Virus record (IMG/VR): IMGVR_UViG_3300028388_002510
Span: 1-51,023 of that record
Direction: 5' to 3' (one strand)
DNA length: 51,023 nucleotides
Origin: a virus
The translations under genes and the position numbers were made by a program. The notes beneath the pieces were generated by a model that saw only the letters and a list, made by a program, of their open reading frames with translations, had not been told where the DNA came from and did no database searches. Below are positions 31,339 through 38,251 of this stretch, one piece after another (position 1 is the stretch's first letter; the number at the start of each line of letters is the position of its first letter).

Positions 31339-33035
31339 AGCCAGTCGCCCAGTTTTCCGCTCTTCGCGTCCCCGGTGATCAGGTCCGCGATCAACTTCCG
31401 CTCCCGTAGGGTCGAGATCAGTTTCCCGTCAAGCGAGTTCTGCATGACGATGTCGTAGATCGTGACCGCGTGATTCAGCCCTTTCCGATGCGCTCTGTCT
31501 TCGGACTGGAGCCGGTGATCCAGTGAGAACGTGTTGGAGAAGTATGCCATCCACTCCGCCCGAGTCAAAGTAATTCCGATCCCGGTCGTAGGGTTGCTCA
31601 CGTAATAACTCAGCTCACCGCCCTGAAACGCGCGGCGGATGTCCTCGCGCTCGTTCTTGCTCGTGTCGCCGTTCACGAGTCCCACCCGGCCGGGCGCTTT
31701 CTCTTCGAGAACGTACACGAGTTGTTGTTGCTCGGCGCGGAACCGTGCCCAGAATATCGCTGGGCCGGGGTTGTCCTCGATCAACTCAAGGACAGCCGCA
31801 ATCTTCGGGTTCTCGTACGGCGTATCGTGAATCGGTTCGAGCATCGGCTCCGCAAACTCATCCTCCGGGTCATGGAGCGCGACATAGCCCCCGACGATCT
31901 GCTGGAGCCTGAGCATCTTGGTGAGGACCATGGAAGTCTTCACCATGCCGTCGCCGAACTCGGCTAGCGCCTCCTGCTTCACGGTTTCGTACAACTGCCG
32001 CTGTTCCGGCGACATCGGCACGGTGATCTTCTTGTAGACCTTCGGCGGCAGGTCCATGCACTCATCTTTCAGAACGCGGAAGGAGTACGGCTCGATGCGC
32101 TCGGCCAGCTCCTCCTGATTCTGGTAGCCCACCACCTTCTGGAAGCGCCGGCCTTTCGCCTCGTGTTGTTCGAGGACGGCGTACCGGGCGCGGAACGCAT
32201 AGTAGGACTCGTACCCAAGAATCATCGGGTCGAGGAACTTCATCTGAGAGAACACGTCCAGCGGGCCGGCCGTCACCGGTGTACCCGTCAGGATGCGCCG
32301 GTACTCGAAGAGCGGGCCGAGGGAGAGGACGTTCTTCGTGCGCTCCGCGCTCACGGACTTGATCCGGCCAGACTCGTCGACGACGCCCATCACTCTGCGC
32401 TGTTGCACGAGCTTCAGGAGATCATTGTAGAGCCGACCCTTCCGGGAGAGGGACTCCACGTTGCAGATCACCACCGGGAGTTTCTCGATGTCCCATTGCT
32501 GGTCCCAGTGCGCGTTGAACTTCTTCGTGTTCTTCCCCGCCTCCCAGACGACGGGCACGTAGTCGATGTAGTCAGGCATGTGCGTGGCCAGCTCTTCCGG
32601 CCACGTCCACTTCACGATGTCCGGGCAGATCACCACGGCGCAATCTATCTCGCCAACGGCGGCGAGGTAGGCCATGTTGTCGATGGTCAGCTTAGTCTTG
32701 CCCGTGCCCTGCTCCATGAAGTATGCAAAGGCGACTTCCCGCTTCGACAGGTTGAAGCCCTCTTTCTGGTGCCCCATCGGTTCCGTGGCGTACACGTAGT
32801 CCCGGTCGGGCGCGCGGCGCGCACTCGTGGCGTTCAGTTCATCCAGTTCGCTGAGATCGAGGCTCGGAAACGCGTTGCGGAGGTACTCGGTCACGTCCGG
32901 GGTCGGCATGAAGGACCACGCCTGTAGTGGCTTGGACCATTTCCGCTGGCCCGGTATGCGTCGGCACTTCTCCACGTTCTCTGCCGAGTACGGGATTTTC
33001 AGATACCAACGTTGTGCCCGTTGGAACACTTCCAT
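31335..33035 (-). CDS. SNF2-like DEAD-box superfamily 2 helicase
   Basis: 566 residues. A HARP-like N-terminal segment (RWYLKIPYSAENVEKCRRIPGQRKW) is followed by motif I FMEQGTGKTKLTIDN near 107, motif II MGVVDESGRIKS near 208 (DESG instead of DEAH), motif III RILTGTPVT near 238, and motifs V/VI VSNPTTGIGITLTRAEW and SEDRAHRKGLNH near 480-520. Phage proteins of this type act in replication restart or recombination. The ATG at 33035 has GAGGAGG five to six bases upstream, and the gene starts a new transcription block after a strong terminator. Confidence 0.9.
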   Translation of the reverse strand: MEVFQRAQRWYLKIPYSAENVEKCRRIPGQRKWSKPLQAWSFMPTPDVTEYLRNAFPSLDLSELDELNATSARRAPDRDYVYATEPMGHQKEGFNLSKREVAFAYFMEQGTGKTKLTIDNMAYLAAVGEIDCAVVICPDIVKWTWPEELATHMPDYIDYVPVVWEAGKNTKKFNAHWDQQWDIEKLPVVICNVESLSRKGRLYNDLLKLVQQRRVMGVVDESGRIKSVSAERTKNVLSLGPLFEYRRILTGTPVTAGPLDVFSQMKFLDPMILGYESYYAFRARYAVLEQHEAKGRRFQKVVGYQNQEELAERIEPYSFRVLKDECMDLPPKVYKKITVPMSPEQRQLYETVKQEALAEFGDGMVKTSMVLTKMLRLQQIVGGYVALHDPEDEFAEPMLEPIHDTPYENPKIAAVLELIEDNPGPAIFWARFRAEQQQLVYVLEEKAPGRVGLVNGDTSKNEREDIRRAFQGGELSYYVSNPTTGIGITLTRAEWMAYFSNTFSLDHRLQSEDRAHRKGLNHAVTIYDIVMQNSLDGKLISTLRERKLIADLITGDAKSGKLGDWL

Positions 33036-33085
33036 GGTTGCCTCCTCTCTGCGCCCGCTCTACGGCGCGACATGAGTTGTACCAC

Positions 33086-33120
33086 AAAAAAAGAACCCCC
33101 GGCCAGTACAGCACCGGGGG
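33086..33120 (-). terminator. Strong rho-independent terminator of the ribozyme operon
   Basis: On the minus strand CCCCCGG and CCGGGGG form a seven-base-pair stem with an eleven-base loop, followed directly by TTCTTTTTTT. It lies 18 bases after the stop of the last gene of the 40.5-33.1 kb operon, so this operon is clearly closed here and the SNF2-like gene needs its own promoter or read-through. Confidence 0.88.
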
Positions 33121-33137
33121 TCTCTTCCGTCAGTGGA

Positions 33138-33518
33138 TCAGAGTGCGGTCTCGAAGCCGATCCATTCGTGGAACTTCTCCTCGCCCATGTGCCGCTTGGC
33201 GGCGGCGGCGAGCGAGAACAGCATGTCGTGCACGTCGTGCTCGACCGCATCGCCCAATTCGAGCGGCTCCTCGGCCGTGTCCACGTAGCCCTTCCATGCA
33301 CAGGCGCGGACGTACTGCTCGGCAGTCAGCTCCTCGGAGGCATCCTTCTGCGCCATCCATCCGTCCGCGAGGCTCGGCAGAAGCACCGGGTCATCCTCTT
33401 CTTCGTCGGGCACGTGAACGCGGACGTACTCGCCGCGCTCCACGCAAAAGCCGAAGTCGCCTTCGGTGTCGACGAAGGTGGACAGCTCGAACGGGCACTC
33501 TTTGGTTGCGGTGGTCAT
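33138..33518 (-). CDS. Unknown acidic protein
   Basis: 126 residues, strongly acidic (VPDEEEDDPVLLP, DTAEEPLELGDAVEHDVHD), with a helical C-terminal third (FSLAAAAKRHMGEEKFHEW). Twelve bases separate it from the upstream stop, and this is the one junction of the operon without a ribozyme although genes do not overlap. Small acidic proteins sometimes mimic DNA or bind host factors; this is speculation. Last gene before the terminator. Confidence 0.65.
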   Translation of the reverse strand: MTTATKECPFELSTFVDTEGDFGFCVERGEYVRVHVPDEEEDDPVLLPSLADGWMAQKDASEELTAEQYVRACAWKGYVDTAEEPLELGDAVEHDVHDMLFSLAAAAKRHMGEEKFHEWIGFETAL

Positions 33519-33530
33519 CTCGGCGTTCTC

Positions 33531-34586
33531 CTATTGGTTGCCGATGGTCAAGGCGGCTTCTTCCCACGTCGGGAGTCCGTCCGCCGGTGCTACGAGTAAG
33601 GTCGCCACGGACTGCTCGATGTGCAGCAAGTGATGGCCCTCCTCGATGCTTATGCGCGCCGGGCAGATGCCCGTCACGCGGTAGCCGTCACGCACGCCGT
33701 TGATCACGAAGGCGGGAACCTCCTTCGCGTTTTCATCAGCGGCCTTGGAGACGGCTTTGAGGTTCTCGAACTCGCTCCACGGGGACCGTGCGTACTTCAG
33801 GACGATGTAGTCCGGGGCGCTGCCTCGCACCTCGTCGACGATCGACGGGGCGCAAGCCACTACCTTTCCGTTGCAGCGGACGTAGCACGCCGACGAGTTG
33901 CGGACGGCAAGTTCGTGCCACCTCTTCTCCTCCGAGAAGAGGGTTTCCCACGAAAGGTCAGCAACCCACCGGGCCGCTTCCGCCGCCGGCTCATCTGGCG
34001 CGTGCAATAGCCCTTCCGGTCGCGGGTCCATCAAGGCGATTCCGCGAGGGTGGGCGCAGTTCTCCGGAGGGTTCCTTATTCCGTGTGAGACGGCGTAGCC
34101 GGAAAACAGCTCGTTTGCACTGGCCTCTTTGGTTTTCTCGATCTGTTCGAAGATCAGATAGTTCATGGTCTCCGCCTCTTCGGCACTCTTCGTGTCGAAG
34201 ATTGCGATGCCCTTATCTGCCAGCTCACGAAAAACTTCGAAGTAGGACATCGTGAACGAGCACGGTCCGCCGCTGGCGTCCTTGCCCTTGTGCTTCAGGT
34301 GGACCTGAAGCATGAGACAGAACGCTTCCGTGGCGGCGAAGACTTCAGCCTTCTCTGCGTCGGGAAGCGACGGAAAAGCTCGCAGGCCGTCTCCGGGGTT
34401 GCCCCCGATCATCTGCTCTTCGCGGATCACACGGTCGACGTGAGCCGCGTACTTGCTCAAAGCGTCGAACACGGTACGCGCGCCCCGAGCATCAGACGAT
34501 GCGCTCAAGAGCGTTTCCGAAATACTCCGCAGAAGCGACTCGCACGGTTGCCCCTTGTACAGCGAGTTGAGTGCGTTCAACTTCAT
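33531..34586 (-). CDS. Unknown protein, downstream of ribozyme A
   Basis: 351 residues. Helical N-terminal half (PCESLLRSISETLLSASSDARGARTVFDALSKY, DAEKAEVFAATEAFCLMLQVHLKHKG); C-terminal half mixed (SACYVRCNGKVVACAPSIVDEV, VPAFVINGVRDGYRVTGI). No family recognised. AGGAGAACC lies about eight bases before ATG at 34586, and the predicted cleavage site lies 38 bases before the ATG. Confidence 0.7.
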   Translation of the reverse strand: MKLNALNSLYKGQPCESLLRSISETLLSASSDARGARTVFDALSKYAAHVDRVIREEQMIGGNPGDGLRAFPSLPDAEKAEVFAATEAFCLMLQVHLKHKGKDASGGPCSFTMSYFEVFRELADKGIAIFDTKSAEEAETMNYLIFEQIEKTKEASANELFSGYAVSHGIRNPPENCAHPRGIALMDPRPEGLLHAPDEPAAEAARWVADLSWETLFSEEKRWHELAVRNSSACYVRCNGKVVACAPSIVDEVRGSAPDYIVLKYARSPWSEFENLKAVSKAADENAKEVPAFVINGVRDGYRVTGICPARISIEEGHHLLHIEQSVATLLVAPADGLPTWEEAALTIGNQ

Positions 34587-34619
34587 TGTGTGGTTCTCCT
34601 AGAGTGGTGTGGGTGACTT

Positions 34620-34679
34620 CCCACGACGGCCCCTCCGGGGGCCGTTTCGACGAGTAGTCAGCTCGTCTCGTCAGGTGGG
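34620..34679 (-). ncRNA. Type I hammerhead ribozyme, copy A
   Basis: 60 bases on the minus strand: stem I CCCAC/GUGGG, core CUGACGA, stem II GACGAG/CUCGUC with loop CUGACUA, GAAA, stem III CGGCCCC/GGGGCCG with loop CGGA, then UC. All conserved hammerhead positions are present, and cleavage is predicted after GUC, between 34625 and 34624. The upstream gene ends one base before stem I (TGA at 34681-34683). The 3' product would begin GUGGGAAGUCACCCAC, a 5-bp hairpin. Confidence 0.9.
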
Positions 34680-34680
34680 T

Positions 34681-35565
34681 TCAGAACGTCAGTCCATGGG
34701 ACTGGGTGAGGTTCGCTCGATCGAGCGACGCCATGGCCGCAGACAGGCAGTCATCGTAGAACTCGCGAGTTTCCAGAAAGCCGGCCTTGCCGTAGACCTT
34801 CATACCAACGGCTTCGCAGTAGTCGGCCCACGTGTCAGGGCCCTCGTTCCCGGCGACTTCGTAGTTCTCCGACATCCAGCCAAGGTAGTCGAGTTCCGCG
34901 CCCCACCACGAAATAGCGTCGTGGTTAGGGATGTTCTCCGCCATCATCCGGGTCTCGGTCCTCGCTTCTTCCGAGTTGAGGGTCAGCCATATGTCGGCGG
35001 TGATCAGACCGAACTCGTCTTCGCTCTTCCACGTGAGCGCGTCCACGCCGCTCACGATGTCCACGTGGCACTCGTTCAACATGTCGAGGTCCACCGGGCG
35101 CAGCGATCGAAGAAAGCACTCCACGACATCGCAGTCCCGTTCGAGGACCACGATGGGTCCGTCGATTTGCCCTTTTCTGGCCATATTGCAGAACTGGCCG
35201 ACCATGTAGCCGAGGCCGAGTCCCGCGATCAGCACCCCCTTGCCGTCCTTGCAGTGATCGGCGGCGGCGGCGAAGTGCGGGAACTGGGATTCGATCTCCA
35301 TGGGGGCCAGCGACATCCACAGTTCCTCGCCTCGCATGAGGCGAACGGACGGCGGAACCATCATGAGCCCGGTAAAGTACGCCGAGCAGGCAATAGCGTT
35401 CCCGGACATCTTCTCGATGCTCCACGATCCAGCCGACGCTTCCCTGTACTGGAAGCACGACGGAAGCCCGCCGAGGTAGCGGGTTGCCCGCTCCTCGAAA
35501 CTGGCCGCGTTTGCTTCGACGTCGTATCGAGCTTCTATCATCTGGGACAGCTTGTTCATGTTCAC
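34681..35565 (-). CDS. Class I SAM methyltransferase-like protein (spermidine synthase-like fold)
   Basis: 294 residues from GTG at 35565 with GGAGA eight bases upstream; the ATG two codons later is an alternative. The segment GKGVLIAGLGLGYMVGQF near residue 107 is a Rossmann motif I, and PIVVLERDCDVVECFLR gives the acidic residue ending strand 2, both typical of SAM-dependent methyltransferases. NPPY/DPPY catalytic motifs of DNA methylases are absent, so the substrate is unknown. It lies between ribozymes B and A. DNA, protein or small-molecule modification of the host is possible. Confidence 0.6.
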   Translation of the reverse strand: MNMNKLSQMIEARYDVEANAASFEERATRYLGGLPSCFQYREASAGSWSIEKMSGNAIACSAYFTGLMMVPPSVRLMRGEELWMSLAPMEIESQFPHFAAAADHCKDGKGVLIAGLGLGYMVGQFCNMARKGQIDGPIVVLERDCDVVECFLRSLRPVDLDMLNECHVDIVSGVDALTWKSEDEFGLITADIWLTLNSEEARTETRMMAENIPNHDAISWWGAELDYLGWMSENYEVAGNEGPDTWADYCEAVGMKVYGKAGFLETREFYDDCLSAAMASLDRANLTQSHGLTF

Positions 35566-35606
35566 AGTTGTTCTCCTTGCTTGGATTAGAGTGGTGCGAG
35601 TGGCTT

Positions 35607-35666
35607 CTCGCTACGGCCCCCTCCGAGGCCGTTTCGATCCGTAGCCAGCGAATCTCATCAGGCGAG
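35607..35666 (-). ncRNA. Type I hammerhead ribozyme, copy B (most divergent, covarying)
   Basis: Stem I CUCGC/GCGAG, core CUGAUGA, stem II GAUUCG/CGGAUC with loop CUGGCUA, GAAA, stem III CGGCCUC/GGGGCCG, then UA. Every stem differs from the other copies yet still pairs. The stem II loop GGCU matches the 3' flank AGCC where other copies have GACU and AGUC. Cleavage is predicted after GUA, between 35612 and 35611. The stop TGA of the upstream gene is part of the core CUGAUGA. Confidence 0.9.
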
Positions 35667-36008
35667 TTTGTGCACGAGTCGTTCGAGTTCAGTGATGCGC
35701 TCTTCCTCTGCCGCGATGCGTTGGCGGAGGTTGCCGATCTCGACGAGCAGTCCTTCCTTGTCCTGCCGGCGCGTGTTCTTGCCTCCGCGCCGAGGCCCGA
35801 CAGGACCTCGGAGCAACGTCTCGATCTGGGACATGAACTGCACCGAGTTGATCGTGGACGGGAGCCGCCATACCAGCTCTTCCTTGTACCAACGCCCGCG
35901 ATGCTCTCGGCAGAGCGACGGAATCGCGCTCCTGTATTCGCACTTGAGTTCATAGCACCCGGAAGGAAAGTCCGGATGCTCAGCGGCGCGCAAAGTAGGT
36001 TTGGTCAT
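35658..36008 (-). CDS. Unknown protein with C-terminal coiled coil
   Basis: 116 residues from ATG at 36008, overlapping the stop of the membrane protein gene (ATGA). The N-terminal half (HPDFPSGCYELKCEYRSAIP, RWYKEELVWRLPSTINS) could bind a substrate; the C-terminal third is a coiled coil (KEGLLVEIGNLRQRIAAEEERITELERL). Its last codons (AAA CTC GCC TGA) are the 5' strand of ribozyme B stem I and the first bases of the core. No family recognised. Confidence 0.65.
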   Translation of the reverse strand: MTKPTLRAAEHPDFPSGCYELKCEYRSAIPSLCREHRGRWYKEELVWRLPSTINSVQFMSQIETLLRGPVGPRRGGKNTRRQDKEGLLVEIGNLRQRIAAEEERITELERLVHKLA

Positions 36009-36409
36009 TCGACAATCCTCCCATCGCTAGCGACGATACGAATCGGCGATCCGCCGCCATCGTCATCTTTGCCGGTGACGATGAGTTCGATCGACACGAT
36101 CCGATCCCACGGAACGCCCGCGCAGAACAGCCCGACCTCGTTCCCGTCGACCGTCGCGAACTTCGTGACACAAGATTTTTCCCGAGAACGGGCGACGCAC
36201 TGGTTAAGGTGGTCGAGCATCGAAGTACGCTTGGCACGCAGCTCTTGCACTTCGCCGATCAGTAGAAGAACGTCACTGGTCAACGCGATCGAGTAGCCGG
36301 TGAGGGCTCCAACTATGGCGCCGAGCCATGCAGGGCTGACGACGGCGTAGCCGAAGAAGGCTCCGCCGATAGCAGCGATCACGACGTTTTTCATCATGTC
36401 TTGGTTCAT
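36005..36409 (-). CDS. Membrane protein, two N-terminal spans
   Basis: 134 residues. Residues 7-50 are hydrophobic and glycine-rich (VVIAAIGGAFFGYAVVSPAW and LGAIVGALTGYSIALT), likely two membrane segments, followed by a soluble C-terminal part (VPWDRIVSIELIVTGKDDDG). No family recognised. The ATG at 36409 lies 37 bases after the predicted cleavage site of copy C. Confidence 0.65.
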   Translation of the reverse strand: MNQDMMKNVVIAAIGGAFFGYAVVSPAWLGAIVGALTGYSIALTSDVLLLIGEVQELRAKRTSMLDHLNQCVARSREKSCVTKFATVDGNEVGLFCAGVPWDRIVSIELIVTGKDDDGGGSPIRIVASDGRIVE

Positions 36410-36441
36410 GGGTTTTACCTTTAGAGTGGAGTGGGTGACTT

Positions 36442-36506
36442 CCCACGACGGGCCCTCCTCTGGGGCCCCGTTTCGGCAGGTAGTCAGCCTGCCATCGTCA
36501 GGTGGG
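36442..36506 (-). ncRNA. Hammerhead-like ribozyme, copy C (variant core)
   Basis: 65 bases: stem I CCCAC/GUGGG, core CUGACGA followed by one extra U, stem II GGCAGG/CCUGCC with loop CUGACUA, GAAA, stem III with one bulged G (CGGG-g-CCC/GGGCCCG), then UC. The U after CUGACGA is not seen in other copies and may weaken catalysis. The upstream reading frame runs through core and stem II (codons CAC CTG ACG ATG GCA GGC TGA), so coding need may explain the change. Predicted cleavage between 36447 and 36446. Confidence 0.75.
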
Positions 36507-36954
36507 CCGCGCCCTGAAAGCGCGGGTTGTTGCGGATGATGCGGCGTGCGTTGTCGAGGTTGCCGAGGAAGTACGTGTGCTCGAACACGTGTTCAGCCGT
36601 GATCTTTGAATCTAGGTCGGTCGGCTCGCCTTCTTCGTCCGGCGGTCCGAGCAACAGGACGCGCCCCGCGAGGGGCATAGGTCCCGCGCCGTTTCGGAGG
36701 ATCGGCACCATCGAGTAGCGTTGTTCGGTGCCGGGCTTGAGCAGCCCTTCCTCGTCGACCCAAGCGTTGACCGGGATCACGTCATGAAACCGAGCCCCCG
36801 GATTCATCTTTGCGATGAGTCCGTCGACAGCCTCGACCATGTTGACGCGGAAAACTCCCGGAGGAGATAGCGCGTCGTACATGCTTACGAGGTCGTTGTT
36901 GATGTCGATCTCGGTGACAGCCGTGTCGAACGGGCAGATCAGTAGTGCACGCAT
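36484..36954 (-). CDS. DUF3846-like protein
   Basis: 156 residues from ATG at 36954 with AAGGAAC upstream. The pattern MRALLICPFDTAVTEIDINND ... NAWVDEEGLLKPG ... LAGRVLLLGPPDEEG resembles DUF3846-type proteins, small phage or plasmid proteins of unknown function (some associated with anti-defence). The last codons are read through the core and stem II of ribozyme C, with the stop TGA in loop II. Family match is by eye and moderate. Confidence 0.6.
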   Translation of the reverse strand: MRALLICPFDTAVTEIDINNDLVSMYDALSPPGVFRVNMVEAVDGLIAKMNPGARFHDVIPVNAWVDEEGLLKPGTEQRYSMVPILRNGAGPMPLAGRVLLLGPPDEEGEPTDLDSKITAEHVFEHTYFLGNLDNARRIIRNNPRFQGAAHLTMAG

Positions 36955-36994
36955 GGTTGCGTTCCTTGTTCGGATTAGAGTGATGTGGAGACTT

Positions 36995-37054
36995 CCCACG
37001 ACGCCCCCTCCGGGGGCCGTTTCGACGAGTAGTCAGCTCGTCTCATCAGGTGGG
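36995..37054 (-). ncRNA. Type I hammerhead ribozyme, copy D
   Basis: Stem I CCCAC/GUGGG, core CUGAUGA, stem II GACGAG/CUCGUC with loop CUGACUA, GAAA, stem III CG-g-CCCC/GGGGCG with one bulged G, then UC. Cleavage predicted between 37000 and 36999. The end of the upstream 50-residue gene (AAC CCA CCT GAT GAG ACG AGC TGA) reads through stem I, core and stem II; its stop lies in loop II, so a finishing ribosome would hold the ribozyme open. Confidence 0.88.
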
Positions 37055-37185
37055 TTCTTGAAGATCGCATCGAAGGCGTCGGAGACGTTGCGCGGAGCCT
37101 TTCGCTTTCGCTCTAGCTCCGCGTTCCGCTTTTCCAACTCCCGTATGCGCTTCTGAAGTTTTCGTCGTTGGCTCTCCGTGATCAT
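37033..37185 (-). CDS. 50-residue coiled-coil peptide
   Basis: From ATG at 37185, overlapping the preceding stop (ATGA). Almost wholly helical: ESQRRKLQKRIRELEKRNAE then ELERKRKAPRNVSDAF. The last eight codons are also ribozyme D sequence. No family recognised. Small helical proteins of this sort commonly bind a larger partner, perhaps the 319-residue protein it is coupled to. Confidence 0.65.
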   Translation of the reverse strand: MITESQRRKLQKRIRELEKRNAELERKRKAPRNVSDAFDAIFKNPPDETS

Positions 37186-38141
37186 GCGACGAGTTCCTCT
37201 TGCATCTTGTCCCGGATGAACTCGATCGCAGCATGTTCGTTCGTGATCGAGCCCGGCACCATGATCACCGCGCCGTCGTAGTTCTGAAGCGCGGGAGGCG
37301 ATGCCAAAGGCTTGGGGTATCCCCATCCGGAATCGATGTACCGCGCGCATAGCGCGGTGGACATCACCTTTGACACCCACGAAACAGCGCGATAGCCCGC
37401 GCCCGTGCAAACCATGGAAGCGATGCGACCGTGGTCGATCGGGTCCTGATACGCCTTCAGGGTCACGGACATGTCGTGATCAATCTGGCCGCGAACCAAC
37501 TCCACATCTTTCGGAGCATCGTGCAGCCTGATCTTTCGCTTCACCGGCCCCCGTGCGATGTCGTGACCGCCGATAGCGGCAAGAATCTGCACGGGATGTC
37601 CTCGACTCAGGAGAGTTTCGGAAAGGTGAAGCGAGACCGCGCCACGCCAGAACAGCTCGTGTGCCTCGATGCCCGAATGAGCGCCGAGGTTGCACACGAT
37701 CGTGACGGCCTTTCCTGCCCCCGGTTTTTCGGCCGGGCGCATGGTCGACCATGCACGTTCGAGATCGCCCCGGTAGACGCGGTGGATGTCCAGCTCGTCG
37801 CCCTGACGACCACGCGTGCGCTTGCGCGCGTTGCGCATCAGGTGAGAGCCAACCTCCACCGCGCCGAGAGCACGTCGGAGTTGCGCGACGCCTTCGGGCC
37901 AGCCTCCGGTAACTCGGTCAATCAAAGCGTCATGCGACGCCTCAACGAACGTGTACCAGTCGCGAGAATTACCTCTCGAAAGATGCTCATTCACGTTCTC
38001 CGTGAGTTGGTCAGCGGAGGCTTGCGTGAACCAGTACGGCCTCGATTCCGGATCGCGAATCTGGGTGACCAGCTCGTGCACAGAATCAAAGTGCATACCG
38101 ACATGCGCGATTCGATAATTTTCTGTCAGCCAATATTTCAT
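37182..38141 (-). CDS. DUF7192-like / vWA-like partner of the AAA ATPase (tentative)
   Basis: 319 residues. The pattern DSVHELVTQI... SRDWYTFVEASHDALIDRVTGGWPEGVAQLRRAL followed by DIHRVYRGDLERAWSTMRP resembles phage proteins usually encoded beside MoxR-type ATPases. The second half (AVTIVCNLGAHSGIEAHELF, GAVSLHLSETLLSRGHPVQIL) recalls a vWA fold without an intact DxSxS metal site. Gene order (ATPase then this gene) matches the MoxR-vWA arrangement. Function unknown; assignment by eye. Confidence 0.6.
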   Translation of the reverse strand: MKYWLTENYRIAHVGMHFDSVHELVTQIRDPESRPYWFTQASADQLTENVNEHLSRGNSRDWYTFVEASHDALIDRVTGGWPEGVAQLRRALGAVEVGSHLMRNARKRTRGRQGDELDIHRVYRGDLERAWSTMRPAEKPGAGKAVTIVCNLGAHSGIEAHELFWRGAVSLHLSETLLSRGHPVQILAAIGGHDIARGPVKRKIRLHDAPKDVELVRGQIDHDMSVTLKAYQDPIDHGRIASMVCTGAGYRAVSWVSKVMSTALCARYIDSGWGYPKPLASPPALQNYDGAVIMVPGSITNEHAAIEFIRDKMQEELVA

Positions 38142-38185
38142 CGGTTGTTTTCCTTTCTAGTTAGAGTGGATTGTGGAAATGACTT

Positions 38186-38247
38186 CCCACGACGCCCCCC
38201 TCCGAGGGGCCGTTTCGACGAGTAGTCAGCTCGTCTCATCAGGTGGG
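38186..38247 (-). ncRNA. Type I hammerhead ribozyme, copy E
   Basis: Stem I CCCAC/GUGGG, core CUGAUGA, stem II GACGAG/CUCGUC with loop CUGACUA, GAAA, a G/C-rich stem III (CGGCCCC facing GGGGGGCG, imperfect), then UC. Cleavage predicted between 38191 and 38190. The TAA of the ATPase gene lies five bases before stem I. The 3' product hairpin is longer here (GUGGGAA/UUUCCAC). Confidence 0.88.
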
Positions 38248-38251
38248 TTTG

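Noticed and set aside
37033-37410. A 125-residue version of the coiled-coil gene upstream of ribozyme D
   Set aside because: The extra N-terminal 75 residues overlap the 319-residue gene and look like a shadow; the ATGA overlap at 37182-37185 marks the natural start.
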